Shown here one piece after another: positions 9,223 through 18,042 of a stretch of 64,000 nucleotides of DNA; position 1 is the first letter of the stretch; each line of letters opens with the position of its first letter. The position numbers and the translations under genes are program-made. The notes below the pieces were generated by a model that saw only the letters and a list, made by a program, of their open reading frames with translations, was not told the origin of the DNA and did no database searches. Location of the stretch: NCBI GenBank assembly GCA_964448675.1, contig CAYUZU010000017.1, positions 45,782-109,781 of the forward strand. Direction: 5' to 3'. Origin of the DNA: CAYUZU01 sp964448675 (lineage in GTDB: Bacteria; Planctomycetota; Phycisphaerae; UBA1845; Fen-1342).

Positions 9223-10424
9223 GGGTCTGCGTGCTGTGCGCGGCGCTGGTTTTCGTGACGGCTGGAGCGGCCCTGGCGCAGGAAGCCGCGCGGCCGGAGC
9301 GCGCGGATGATGATGCGCTGCGCCGTGTCGTCGTCACCGCCGAGGGCTATACCAAAGACGACGCGCTGCAACAGGCGTTGCGCAAGGCGCTCGAGAAAGG
9401 CGCCGGCACGGAGATCGCGTCGCATTCGGAAGTGCGCGACTTCGTCCTCGTCCGCGACACGATCTATAGCCGGGCAGCCGGCATCGTCTCGGAATACACG
9501 GTGCTCGAGGGACCCGAGGAAATCGCCGGCGGGGCGTGGTCAATCAAGATCGAAGCCCTGGTGCGGCCCGACGCGGTGGCCCGGGCATGGGGCGAGGTGC
9601 AGAACCTGCTGGACCAGATCGGGCGACCCAAGATCATGGTGTGGGTCGACGAGCGCATCGACGGCCGGCTGCAGGATGCCTCTATCGTCGAGAGCCGGAT
9701 CGAGCAGCTGTTCCTGGAGCAGGGCTTCGAGCTGGTCGATCGCGCGGCAACGGAAGCCATCCGCCGGCGCGAGGCCCGCGACGCCGAAGACACGAACGAC
9801 ACGGCCAAGCTGGCGCGGCTGGCAAAGGACGCCGGTGCCCACATCCTCATCCGCGGTTCGGCGGAGGCCAATCGGGCGGGGCTGCGCGACATCTACGGCG
9901 TAACGGCCGCGTTCTACAACTGCTCGGCCCAGGCCAAGATCTACTACACCGACACCGGCCAGCTCCTGGTCAGCGAGTCGATCCCGACGCGTGACCGCGG
10001 CGTGCGGTCGTACCACGAGTTCAGCCCGCAGGCAGCGCGGCAGGCCCTCGTCGCGGCGACGTTCCCCGACTCGCCGCGACGCCGCGAACCGGCCCTGGCG
10101 ACCAGGCTGCTGGATTCGGTCATGCGGCAATGGTCGACGATCATCACGGCGGGCGGCACGATCGAGCTCGCGATCGACCGGCTCGACTTCAAGACGTTCG
10201 TGCAGCTCAAGCGTGCCTTGGGCGAGCTCGAGCGCGTGCAGTCGGTCAACGCGGACTTCAGCAAGAACACCGGCCTGTTCCGCCTCAAGTCCCAGGTGTC
10301 GGCCCAGACGCTCGCCGAGCAGCTGATCGAGGACCCGTTCGACGACTGGATCGAGGTGCTCGACCTGAAACCCAACCGCATCCAGGCCCGGGCGGTGAGC
10401 CGGCCCGCGACCCGGCCGGGTTAG
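9219..10424 (+). CDS. Exported FlgT/FlgO-like protein
   Basis: A 401-residue protein starting MRVCVLCAALVFVTAGAALAQ, a standard cleavable signal peptide. Residues 35-125 look like an LPP20/FlgT N-terminal domain (GYTKDDALQQALRKALEKGAG, then SEVRDFVLVRD). Residues 140-260 resemble the CsgG/FlgO-type middle domain (IMVWVDERIDG, then a segment ending in AGAHILIRGSAE). The C-terminal 100 residues, with a TFVQLKRALGELERVQSV segment, are a further small alpha/beta domain. The start overlaps the upstream stop (ATGA). By architecture it is the closest of the cluster to FlgT, which builds the H ring of sodium-driven flagella; the assignment to flagella is not proven. Confidence 0.7.
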   Translation: MRVCVLCAALVFVTAGAALAQEAARPERADDDALRRVVVTAEGYTKDDALQQALRKALEKGAGTEIASHSEVRDFVLVRDTIYSRAAGIVSEYTVLEGPEEIAGGAWSIKIEALVRPDAVARAWGEVQNLLDQIGRPKIMVWVDERIDGRLQDASIVESRIEQLFLEQGFELVDRAATEAIRRREARDAEDTNDTAKLARLAKDAGAHILIRGSAEANRAGLRDIYGVTAAFYNCSAQAKIYYTDTGQLLVSESIPTRDRGVRSYHEFSPQAARQALVAATFPDSPRRREPALATRLLDSVMRQWSTIITAGGTIELAIDRLDFKTFVQLKRALGELERVQSVNADFSKNTGLFRLKSQVSAQTLAEQLIEDPFDDWIEVLDLKPNRIQARAVSRPATRPG

Positions 10425-10788
10425 GACCGCGATCCGGCGATCGGCCGTCGTGCAGTGCGTCCGCGGATGCAGGTCGCGCCGTGGCGCGCCTTCGGTCCTT
10501 CGAGCGACCGTTCTGCCGCCCGGAGTCCCTGTTCCACGAGTGGTGCATTCCGTGCCCGGCGCGGACTTCGCAGGGGGGCTCTCACTCACGAGCAAGTCCC
10601 GCCATCGGCCAAAAACGGTCTTCAAGGGTGCCACGGCTCTCGAGCGGATTTCGCATACCGGCAGTTCACACCACCGTCAATCGTCGTGCGAGAGGTCCAC
10701 CGCCACCGCCGCGCGTTCGAACGCCGCCCCACCCTCAACCGAACCAGCCGGCAACCCCCCCCTTTTTCCAGTCACGCGGCCTGCGACC
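10425..10788. other. Intergenic region between convergent genes
   Basis: 364 bases between the end of the FlgT-like gene and the end of the S41 protease gene. No credible gene, promoter or intrinsic terminator was seen. A homopolymer-rich stretch (C-run then T-run near 10758-10770) is the only local oddity. Confidence 0.5.
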
Positions 10789-12426
10789 TTACGGCGACAC
10801 GCGCTGCGTTGTTGTCGCCGAGACGTTCGCACCTTCCTGCAATACCTTTACTGCCCGCCGCCATGTCGGGTCATCATCAGCATAAGCAGAAACCGGGTCA
10901 GAGAGCGTGATGTCGGGCGCAATGCCCATGTCCTCGATCGGCGTTCCATCCGGCATCAGATCCACCCAGCGCGAGTACCAAACGTGGATCGGCAAATCGG
11001 GCAGTGCGAAAGGCCTGGGGTTACCGCTCGCGCCGCGCGTGCGCATCCCTATCGTCGTAACGTGCGGCAATGCAGACATCATCTGTACCAGCGCCTCGCC
11101 GCTGCTCATGCACTTGCCGCCAATAAGGCACACAACCGGGCCAACATAAGGATCATCACCGGCCGCCAAGGTGCGTGGGGCCGGCGGGCTGAGGTCAGTA
11201 TGCGCCGCACCCTGACGCTGGCGGCTCGCGGCGTACACAACGTCCTTCTCGCAGAAGAACGTCGCGATCTCGCGCGCAAGCGCCTCGCTGCCACCGCTGC
11301 ACCCACCACGCAGATCCACGATGAACCCCGGCGCGCCCCGCAGCTTCCCCAATGCAACCAGCGTCTGCTGAACAACCGCGGGCGTCGCGGCACTCTGCCG
11401 GGCAATAATCAGAACGCCGTAACCCTCACGCGTGCGCCCGACAATCGCGAACTCGCCGCAGTCGACCCATTCGGCCAGGGCCGCTCGCACGTACTTGGGC
11501 GACCAGTTGCGCTGCCAGGGCCGCTCGTATGTACCGATCACACCGTCCGGCGTATCAACCCATACGTGCAGATCCTCGAGATGAGCGAGCATGTCGCGCA
11601 GCAGATTCACGAAGTCGCTCAGCGTGACACAATCCGCCACGTGCGGACGGTATTCGCCGCGCAGCTTGCGCCAATCGACCTCCTTCAACGCGAAGTAGCT
11701 GTAGCTCCGATCCATGCTCCCCCACAACGCGTCAAATGCCGCTGTCAGCCGGGCAGGGGTGATCTCCACGGGCGCTGGCCGCAGGTGCAAGTCACGCGCC
11801 GGGGCTTCGATCCCATTGCGAATCAGCGGCGGCTCCAGCACGCGAATCGTGTAGACGCCCGCCGGCACCTGGACCTCGAACCGTCCACCCGGGTCCGTCA
11901 TGCCGGCGTACTCGAACGTTGCATTGCTGATCGTGAAACGGAACCGATTGGTCTTGTTCGATAAGCCCGCGCGCTTCTCCATGGCGGTCAATGGACGCTC
12001 GATTCGCCCAGCGAAGACTTCGCCCGGTTGCAAACGAAAGTCGATCGTGAAATCGTCACCAGGCGACAACAACTTCCCTTCCTGCCACGACCCCGACACG
12101 TAACTTGCATGCGTCACCACGATTTCAGCAAGCCGAAGCCGCGCACCACCGACCCAGCGTACGGTCATCTCGTAACGCCCCTGCTCGTTCGTTTGCACCC
12201 GTAAGGCGCGAAAGTCCAAAGGCCGGGCCTCGCCACAACGATTGACCCGAACAGTGGCACCCGCGACCGGCTTTCCCGCCGCATCGACGACCCTGCCGCG
12301 CAGTATCGCATTCGTCGCCGCCGCGTCATCATCGGCCGCAGTGCAACCGACACTGCACGCCATCAGCACACACCACGCCGCGCTGCGCGCCACGCCCCGC
12401 CTGATGACAACCTCCGCATTCAGCAT
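10789..12426 (-). CDS. S41-family (C-terminal processing-like) peptidase, probable lipoprotein
   Basis: 545 residues from the start at 12426, which follows AGGAGAAAGGA; the frame runs further upstream but that part lacks any signal. The N-terminus has a short hydrophobic segment ending in CSVGC, a plausible lipobox. Residues 40-200 contain a carboxypeptidase-regulatory-like beta domain (LRGRVVDAAGKPVAGATVRV) and a second short beta domain (GGRFEVQVPAGVYTIRV). The peptidase domain follows, with the strand GFIVDLRGGCSGGSEALARE and the motif GGKCMSSGEALVQMM, in which the second Ser of the pair should be the nucleophile of S41 proteases. No PDZ domain was recognised, so it is closer to tail-specific-like or tricorn-like S41 enzymes than to CtpA. 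Probably periplasmic. Confidence 0.8.
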   Translation of the reverse strand: MLNAEVVIRRGVARSAAWCVLMACSVGCTAADDDAAATNAILRGRVVDAAGKPVAGATVRVNRCGEARPLDFRALRVQTNEQGRYEMTVRWVGGARLRLAEIVVTHASYVSGSWQEGKLLSPGDDFTIDFRLQPGEVFAGRIERPLTAMEKRAGLSNKTNRFRFTISNATFEYAGMTDPGGRFEVQVPAGVYTIRVLEPPLIRNGIEAPARDLHLRPAPVEITPARLTAAFDALWGSMDRSYSYFALKEVDWRKLRGEYRPHVADCVTLSDFVNLLRDMLAHLEDLHVWVDTPDGVIGTYERPWQRNWSPKYVRAALAEWVDCGEFAIVGRTREGYGVLIIARQSAATPAVVQQTLVALGKLRGAPGFIVDLRGGCSGGSEALAREIATFFCEKDVVYAASRQRQGAAHTDLSPPAPRTLAAGDDPYVGPVVCLIGGKCMSSGEALVQMMSALPHVTTIGMRTRGASGNPRPFALPDLPIHVWYSRWVDLMPDGTPIEDMGIAPDITLSDPVSAYADDDPTWRRAVKVLQEGANVSATTTQRVSP

Positions 12427-12753
12427 GCGTCGTCCTTTCTCCTGTTGCGGTCCGAATCTCATCGCCTCAGCCAAACGCCCATTTCGGTTGCCGCCTGCCG
12501 CAGGAAGCATGGTGAAGGGCCGATACGGAGCCGCATTCCCCATTCGCTTCCCACGAGCAGAGACAGGCAGAACGTGGATTCTAAGGCAATCCGCATTTCT
12601 TCGTCGCGTCAATCGCCCCTGTCTGACGGCCCGGACTCTTCGGGTACAGTGTCCTGACACCGCAGCATTGTGGAACCTGCGCCAAACGCGCCGCGCAAGC
12701 CGTCCATCCCTCAGCAATCACATCCGACGCAGCCCGCACGGCAGCGCCTCGCG
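12427..12753. other. Intergenic region upstream of the S41 protease gene
   Basis: 327 bases between the end of the formylglycine-enzyme-like gene and the start of the S41 gene, both on the minus strand. Apart from the ribosome site at about 12435-12445, no clear promoter or terminator was found. A weak dyad GTGTC-CT-GACAC at about 12649-12660 may be chance. Confidence 0.4.
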
Positions 12754-13818
12754 TCACGTGTGGCACGCGCGTCGCCGACTGCCCGCAGCCAGGATCATCA
12801 GCAATACGCCCGCCACGGGTTCTGGCACGAGCGCGATTCGCAAGCCGATGTCGTTGTCGGCATGGGCCGGCAAGACGCCAACCCGCTTGCTGGCATTGAG
12901 ATCGGTGGCGCCGTAGAAGCACGAGCCGCCCCGCACGCACCGTTGATTGCCCCACACCATCTCCTCGGTCCACTCCTTGACGTTGCCCCCCTGATCGTAA
13001 GTACCATAGCTGCTGCCGGAATTGGTGAAGGCACCGACTTCGGTACGGTAATAGGGGAAGCCGATCGTGTAACCCAGCTCATAGAAGTTGGCACTGTTGC
13101 CCGGGTCGGGGTGTTGCAGATCATTGCCGGGCACGGTGTGCGACTGCGTCGGATACGACCAGTAGCCGTTCTCAGGCGCACCAGCCTGATGATACGCGGC
13201 CTTATACCACTCGTCCTCGGTCGGAATCACATACGTGGCCGCCGGCTCACGCACGACCGCCGTCAATTCTTCATCCGTCATCGCGCCGTTCAGCGCATAC
13301 GACCCGTCCTCGGTCGTGCCGGGGCCCTGGGCGCCGGATGGCTGACCGTTGCTAAGCCAATTGGCATAGCGTGCTGCGTCGCCCCAATTCACGAAGTTTA
13401 CAGGACGACGAGCCCAATCGTTGGGAACGCTGTATGCGAAACTTCCCGCCACGCCACTACGCTCGATCCGGCAGCCGTAGCTATGCTCGATCATGTCGGG
13501 CGCATAGAGTTCGTATGGATCCGTAGCCGCGACGGCGTTCAGGAACGTCACGTAGTCGCTGGCAGTCACTTCGAATCGGCCGATCTGATAGTCATAATCA
13601 ACAGCGCCGCAAAGCCGATCCGGACCGGCGCCACCGACGCCAGTGCCCGACCACTCCGGCCAGTTGCCTGCGTCACCGACAGGGACGAGGTCTATTACCT
13701 GAGAAACAGCCGACGACGGCAGCGCAGCACCGTAGAGCGCGGGTGCCGCGACCAGTACACAAGTCGTCGCAACGACGGTGAGATACGTGTAAGACAGGTG
13801 CATGAGGTTCTCCTGCAA
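12754..13818 (-). CDS. SUMF1/FGE-fold protein with PEP-CTERM-like sorting tail
   Basis: A 354-residue exported protein: an N-terminal signal peptide (residues 8-28, to LYGAALP), a formylglycine-generating-enzyme-like (SUMF1) domain and a C-terminal tail. The domain shows the usual landmarks: YQIGRFEVTASDYVTFLNAV near residue 75, RPVNFVNWGDAARYANWLS, IPTEDEWYKAAYHQ, GGNVKEWTEE and CVRGGSCFYG, and ends in IGLRIALVPE. The tail VPEPVAGVLLMILAAGSRRR is a PEP-CTERM-type signal that would direct processing and surface anchoring. Whether the domain is an active oxidase or, as often in exported members, a binding domain cannot be told. Confidence 0.85.
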   Translation of the reverse strand: MQENLMHLSYTYLTVVATTCVLVAAPALYGAALPSSAVSQVIDLVPVGDAGNWPEWSGTGVGGAGPDRLCGAVDYDYQIGRFEVTASDYVTFLNAVAATDPYELYAPDMIEHSYGCRIERSGVAGSFAYSVPNDWARRPVNFVNWGDAARYANWLSNGQPSGAQGPGTTEDGSYALNGAMTDEELTAVVREPAATYVIPTEDEWYKAAYHQAGAPENGYWSYPTQSHTVPGNDLQHPDPGNSANFYELGYTIGFPYYRTEVGAFTNSGSSYGTYDQGGNVKEWTEEMVWGNQRCVRGGSCFYGATDLNASKRVGVLPAHADNDIGLRIALVPEPVAGVLLMILAAGSRRRACHT

Positions 13819-13974
13819 CCGGCGCCGTGACGTCCAGATACGACGAACAAGTGGCAGCCGCCACGGTAACGGCTTCTGATTGGGTTGATTGTGCGTTTAC
13901 TTGCGCTAACGTGACCCTCGCGCCCGTCGCGCAGCAAGCCGCACGCGAGCGCGAGGGTAGGGCATGGGAATCAC

Positions 13975-14592
13975 TCAAGAGGAACGGCGACGGAACAGAG
14001 TCGCGACCACGAGCATCAAGCCCGCCGCTGGCTCCGGCGTCAGCGTGGTAATCCACCCCGTCGCGTAGGCCGACTCGCCATCCGGGAAATTAAGGCCGAC
14101 GCTGATCTCGGCATTGTCGTCAATGTCCTGCATCTGCCCCCAATCCAGGGCCAGGGGCAAACTGTCATCTTCGATCCAGAAACCGCTCTCTTCCATCATG
14201 CCCAGACCGAAGTACTGGAGGTTCACGCCGGCCGGAGTCTCGCCAACGCCGCGAACAACGATGCGGTCCCAGATATTCCACGGCTCACCCGGCACCGGCT
14301 CGTCGTTGTGGATCTCCAGGCCCACGGTCGGCGCCGCGATGACGGTATCCTCAAATTGCATCACCAATGACAGCCCGACGTACTCACCTTCATTCGGGTC
14401 GCGGTTCGTGTCCGGCGTGTCCGTATCGTAGCTGAACGATCCAGTGAAAGTGCGCGCACCGCCGAAGTGGCCGGCGGGGTCGGTCACATTGCGTAACTCT
14501 CCCGAAAACTCGTAAGCGACAATGGCGGCATCTGTCGCGGACACCGCCAGTCCGATCGCAACTTGCAGCGCAAGCAATCTGCGTACAGTCAT
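13975..14592 (-). CDS. Secreted PEP-CTERM protein of unknown function
   Basis: 205 residues from a start at 14592 preceded by AAGGAGAAGGA. The signal peptide runs to about TDAAIVAYEF. The body is a beta-rich sequence, GGARTFTGSFSYDTDTPDTN then VGLSLVMQFED, like other exported planctomycete PEP-CTERM proteins. The C-terminus, LTPEPAAGLMLVVATLFRRR, has the PEP motif, hydrophobic segment and Arg cluster of the sorting signal. It is transcribed with the downstream SUMF1-like gene, 156 bases away. Confidence 0.8.
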   Translation of the reverse strand: MTVRRLLALQVAIGLAVSATDAAIVAYEFSGELRNVTDPAGHFGGARTFTGSFSYDTDTPDTNRDPNEGEYVGLSLVMQFEDTVIAAPTVGLEIHNDEPVPGEPWNIWDRIVVRGVGETPAGVNLQYFGLGMMEESGFWIEDDSLPLALDWGQMQDIDDNAEISVGLNFPDGESAYATGWITTLTPEPAAGLMLVVATLFRRRSS

Positions 14593-14895
14593 GTCTCCGT
14601 CCTTCTCCTTCTCGTGACAATCTCCGTGCAGGCGCCCCGGTGGCGCAGCACAACTGGTCATTCACAGTGCGCGTACGATGACCCCAAATGACCCGGGCTG
14701 CCCCGGCGAATGGGCGATCCACCGCATCACCCGGGGCGATCAAGCTCAACTGGCCAGCCAGCCAGTTTTTCGGTCATTGCAGAGAAAGATACGAATCCCC
14801 CACGTGGGCATTCAAGCACTTGCGACATTTCTGGACAACTTTCAGACAGATACCGACACCACGAGCACGGCTGTCGTCCCCCGGACTCTCGCCCC
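14593..14895. other. Intergenic region between PEP-CTERM gene and TetR gene
   Basis: 303 bases on the same-strand junction. It contains a perfect 7-bp hairpin (AACTGGC 14748-14754 / GCCAGTT 14761-14767) followed on the plus strand by T residues, but no plus-strand gene ends here. No convincing promoter was identified. Confidence 0.4.
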
Positions 14896-15516
14896 CTATG
14901 AACGACGCCTCCCCGCCCGCTCCACAAGCAACGCCCGCAAACCCCGCTCCAAGTCATGCCAGAAGTCATCCCCCAGCCCCGCACCCGCGACAGTCGCCAA
15001 CGCCAGGCTCGTGCCGTCCAGTATGCTCATGTACGTCGTCGCGATCACCTTCACCGGCAGCACTGGCACAAGCGCACCACGATCAACCATGTCCTGCAAA
15101 CCGCTCCGCAATGCGCCACGAAAGCCACAGTAGCTGTGACTCAGCACCTTGCGCACCAACCTGCTGTGTCGCGCCGTGCCAAGTCCTTCCAGAAACAGCG
15201 CAAAGTGCCTCGGGTTCTCCGCGTAGAGCGCCGCGAACGTCTGCACCATCTTCGATGTCAATTGCCGTGCTGACCGTGATTGCGCCAGAACGTCCTGCAT
15301 TAGCGCAATAGCCTGCTCCATGTTCCGATCAAGGACCTGTGCGAACATCTGCTCCTTCGTGTTGAAGTGATAGTGCAGCAGCCCGCGACTCACCCCAGCC
15401 TGCCGCGCAATCTTGTCAAAAGTGGCCTCCCCGTACCCGTGCCGGGCAATCATCGTACCCGCAGCCGCTAGGATCCGCTCAGTGGCCGGCGTCGCTGGAC
15501 GTTTCTTGCGCGACAT
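14896..15516 (-). CDS. TetR/AcrR-family transcriptional regulator
   Basis: 206 residues from the start at 15516, preceded by GGAGGA. Residues 8-60 form the N-terminal helix-turn-helix DNA-binding domain (ERILAAAGTMIARHGYGEAT, then FDKIARQAGVSRGLLHYHF and TKEQMFAQVL). The C-terminal helical domain should bind an inducer and mediate dimerisation. It is divergent from the efflux operon starting at 15917, the classic layout for a local repressor. The shared intergenic region carries a dyad at 15819-15869 that overlaps promoters in both directions, so it probably represses both the efflux genes and itself. Inducer unknown. Confidence 0.9.
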   Translation of the reverse strand: MSRKKRPATPATERILAAAGTMIARHGYGEATFDKIARQAGVSRGLLHYHFNTKEQMFAQVLDRNMEQAIALMQDVLAQSRSARQLTSKMVQTFAALYAENPRHFALFLEGLGTARHSRLVRKVLSHSYCGFRGALRSGLQDMVDRGALVPVLPVKVIATTYMSILDGTSLALATVAGAGLGDDFWHDLERGLRALLVERAGRRRS

Positions 15517-15818
15517 ACGGACGTGTCCTCCACCGCGGTCGGGCACCGTGCTCACGCGGGGCAAGGCTGGACGTGTGACGCCGGCTCGTACATCACCGGC
15601 AGGCCACCCCGCATCTTCATCCGGAGAAGTTAGAACGAGTTTGCCCGGCGACCACGGCGAAGTCCAGCCATTCCGCCAAGATCGGTCGGGCACTGGCGCT
15701 CGCCGGCGACGAGCAACGCGGACGACGCCACCTGCCGCTGGCGCCGGGTTCGTCAGCGGCGAGCACCCGCCGTACACCAACACGGCGCCTTATGGTGCAT
15801 TGGGCGCTTGTTTGGCGT

Positions 15819-15883
15819 TTATGAACCAGAAAGGCGCCTATTATAGGGCCTACGTTGACGCGTTCATAACTGCTTTCTATAGT
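15819..15883. promoter_or_regulatory. Divergent promoters and candidate TetR operator
   Basis: Plus strand: TTGACG (15855-15860), 17 bases, TATAGT (15878-15883), a near-consensus promoter for the efflux operon. Minus strand: a perfect TATAAT (15845-15840) with a weaker TTATGA (15869-15864) 18 bases away, facing the regulator gene. An inverted repeat TTATGAAC (15819-15826) / GTTCATAA (15862-15869) flanks a central near-palindrome CCTATTATAGG (15837-15847); both share roughly one centre. The right arm lies inside the plus-strand spacer. This arrangement is what a shared repressor operator should look like; binding itself is inferred. Confidence 0.6.
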
Positions 15884-15916
15884 GATTCAGGAGAGTCATC
15901 CAGAAACCCTCGACCA

Positions 15917-16336
15917 ATGCGCGTACAGACAGTCTTCATTACCGTTCGATTCACCCTCGCCGTCTTGGCCACGGTGGCGCTGTCGTTGCCGGCCAATGCC
16001 GTGCTGACCGTCTGCCCCGCATGCACCAGCAACCACAACGCACCCGCGCAACCAGCCCAAGCCCCAAGCGCGTGTTGCAGCACGCATTGTTCGCCATCTC
16101 CCTCCAACACGACCGATGCGCAATCACCGCGGCAGGCCCCCGGCGAATCGGACACACCTCCCGGCTGCCCGGAGGATTGCCCCGCACCCTGCTGCGCTGG
16201 CAAGCTGACTTGTACGCCGCCGGTCGCGATTATGGTTCCATTTGCCATCGCTGCACACGATGCCGTCCTGACGATGCCGCAGTCCGTTAATCCCGCGCCG
16301 CCTGATAACGGGATCTTCCGCCCTCCGCGCGCCTAG
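15917..16336 (+). CDS. Small secreted Cys-rich protein at the head of an efflux operon
   Basis: 139 residues. The start at 15917 is chosen because it begins directly with a signal peptide (MRVQTVFITVRFTLAVLAT, cleaved near ANAVLT). There is no well-spaced ribosome site: AGGAG lies about 25 bases upstream. The mature part has about ten Cys in tight clusters (CPAC, CCSTHC, CPEDCPAPCC), many Pro and Ser, and ends in a Pro/Arg tail. Such small secreted Cys-rich proteins often accompany metal-efflux operons, so a metal- or thiol-binding role is possible but unproven. It is probably co-transcribed with the membrane-fusion protein from the promoter at 15855-15883. Confidence 0.55.
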   Translation: MRVQTVFITVRFTLAVLATVALSLPANAVLTVCPACTSNHNAPAQPAQAPSACCSTHCSPSPSNTTDAQSPRQAPGESDTPPGCPEDCPAPCCAGKLTCTPPVAIMVPFAIAAHDAVLTMPQSVNPAPPDNGIFRPPRA

Positions 16337-16429
16337 ACCGCCCGCTCACCCTCGTTCCTGCTGTCAACTGAGACGATACCCCGCGCGCATGCGCTGCGCG
16401 TACAGAATCAACCGGAAGAGGCGGTTCAA

Positions 16430-18007
16430 ATGGCCAGCACGACACCTGACTTGTCCACGCTTTCCCGCGCACCCACGTCGGGCACCGCGCAACATGAGGC
16501 CAGCAGTACCGAGACAGTGCCTCTGCCTCGAGCACGCTGGCGCACCCGCGTCCTGCTTCCCGGTGCCATCTTTGCGGCGACCGCGGCCCTGCTCGGCGTG
16601 GCCGCCGGTGACGTGCTCTGGCCGGCAAAGTCCGTCCGCGTGGTCCCGGTGCTCGTCAAGACCGACGTTGACGCCCAGCCCGAAGGCAGCGTCGTCGCGC
16701 AGGCGCCCGGCTGGATCGAGCCTGATCCGTTTCCGATCTATGTAACCGCACTCGCCGATGGCGTCGTCGCAGAGGTGCTGGTCCTGGAGGGCGAGGCCGT
16801 CGACGCGGGCCAGCTGGTCGTACGGCTGGTCGACGACGATGCACGCATCGCGCTGAACGAAGCCGAGGCCGCCCTGGCCGAACGCCGGGCCGCGCTGGAA
16901 GCCGCGCGGGCCCAACTCGCCGAGGCCCAGGACAACTGGGACCACCCGATCGAGCTGACCCGCAAGCTGGAGACCGCCAAGGCCAAGCTCGCACAGAAGA
17001 ACGCCGAGCTGGCGCGCTGGCCTGCCGAGCTGGAGCGCGAGCAGGCCCAGGCCGTCTACCTCGAGGCCGAGTACGGACGGCTGCAGCCGCTGCACGAAAA
17101 GGGCCAGGCCAGCGACATCGAGCTCATCCAGGCACGCCAGGCGCATCTCGCGCAGCAGGCCACCGTCGAAGCCACACGCCGCCGCGAAGCGATCCTCGAA
17201 GCCCAGGTTGCCGATCTGACGGCGGAGGTCCGCGCCGCCGCGCGGGACCTCGAGCTCCGCATCGCGGACACGCGGGCCCTGGCCGAGGCGCGTGCCGCGG
17301 TCCGGCGGGCCGAGGCGGCCGTCGACACGGCGCAGGCCGCACGCGACGACGCCGCGTTGCGGCTGGAGCGCATGGAGATCCACGCGCCGGTCAGTGGCCG
17401 CATCATGGTGCGGCTCGTCGGCCCGGGCTCGAAGGTGATTCAACGGATGGACAGCCCGCACTCGGCCCACGTGATCCACGTCTACGACCCGCAGAAGCTG
17501 CAGGTGCGTGTGGACGTGCCGCTGGTCGACGCGGCCAAGGTCGGCGTCGGTCAACCGGCCGAGATCATCGCCGACGTGCTGCCGGACCGCGTCTTCGCCG
17601 GGCGCGTGACGCGGGTCGTCCACGAAGCGGACGTCCAGAAGAACACCTTGCAGGTGAAGGTCGCCATCGAAGACCCGTCGCCGGAGCTCAAGCCGGAGAT
17701 GCTGGCCCGGGCGCGCTTCCTCGCCGTGCCGGACCCCGACGCCAAGGAAGACACGATGCGCGCCGCCGAACGCCTGTTCGTCCCGGAAGACACCCTTCAG
17801 GAACATGAGGGCGAATCGTTCGTCTGGCTCGCCGACCAGGTGGACAACGTGGCCCGCCGGCAGCCGGTGTCACCTGGCCGTGCCGTCATCGACGGCTGGA
17901 CGCTGGTCCGCGACGGCCTGCAGCCCGGCGACCGCGTCATCGTCGACGCCCCGGCCGACCTGAGCGACGGCCAGCGCATCCGGATTACCGAGGACCAACG
18001 CAACTGA
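16430..18007 (+). CDS. Periplasmic adaptor (HlyD/RND-type membrane-fusion protein)
   Basis: 525 residues. One N-terminal transmembrane segment (about residues 40-65) anchors it in the inner membrane. Residues 85-130 are the first half of a biotinyl-lipoyl domain (VTALADGVVAEVLVLEGEAVDAGQLVVRL, shown here only as its pattern of GxVxxxxVxxGxxVxxGxxL). A long Ala/Glu/Arg-rich coiled-coil hairpin follows (about 130-300). The lipoyl half returns at IHAPVSGRIM (about 315), then beta-barrel and membrane-proximal domains. It should connect the MacB-like transporter encoded just downstream to an outer-membrane channel, but no TolC-type gene is in the window. Confidence 0.85.
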   Translation: MASTTPDLSTLSRAPTSGTAQHEASSTETVPLPRARWRTRVLLPGAIFAATAALLGVAAGDVLWPAKSVRVVPVLVKTDVDAQPEGSVVAQAPGWIEPDPFPIYVTALADGVVAEVLVLEGEAVDAGQLVVRLVDDDARIALNEAEAALAERRAALEAARAQLAEAQDNWDHPIELTRKLETAKAKLAQKNAELARWPAELEREQAQAVYLEAEYGRLQPLHEKGQASDIELIQARQAHLAQQATVEATRRREAILEAQVADLTAEVRAAARDLELRIADTRALAEARAAVRRAEAAVDTAQAARDDAALRLERMEIHAPVSGRIMVRLVGPGSKVIQRMDSPHSAHVIHVYDPQKLQVRVDVPLVDAAKVGVGQPAEIIADVLPDRVFAGRVTRVVHEADVQKNTLQVKVAIEDPSPELKPEMLARARFLAVPDPDAKEDTMRAAERLFVPEDTLQEHEGESFVWLADQVDNVARRQPVSPGRAVIDGWTLVRDGLQPGDRVIVDAPADLSDGQRIRITEDQRN

Positions 18008-18042
18008 CCCCGTCGCGTCCGCGTGACGGCAGGAGAATAGAC

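Noticed and set aside
12560..12610. Minus-strand TTGACG and TAGAAT upstream of the S41 gene as a promoter
   Set aside because: The spacer is 23 bases, too long for a normal sigma-70 promoter.
14748..14770. Hairpin AACTGGC/GCCAGTT followed by T-run, terminator-like on the plus strand
   Set aside because: No plus-strand gene ends here, and on the minus strand the hairpin has no U-run, so a terminator role cannot be supported.
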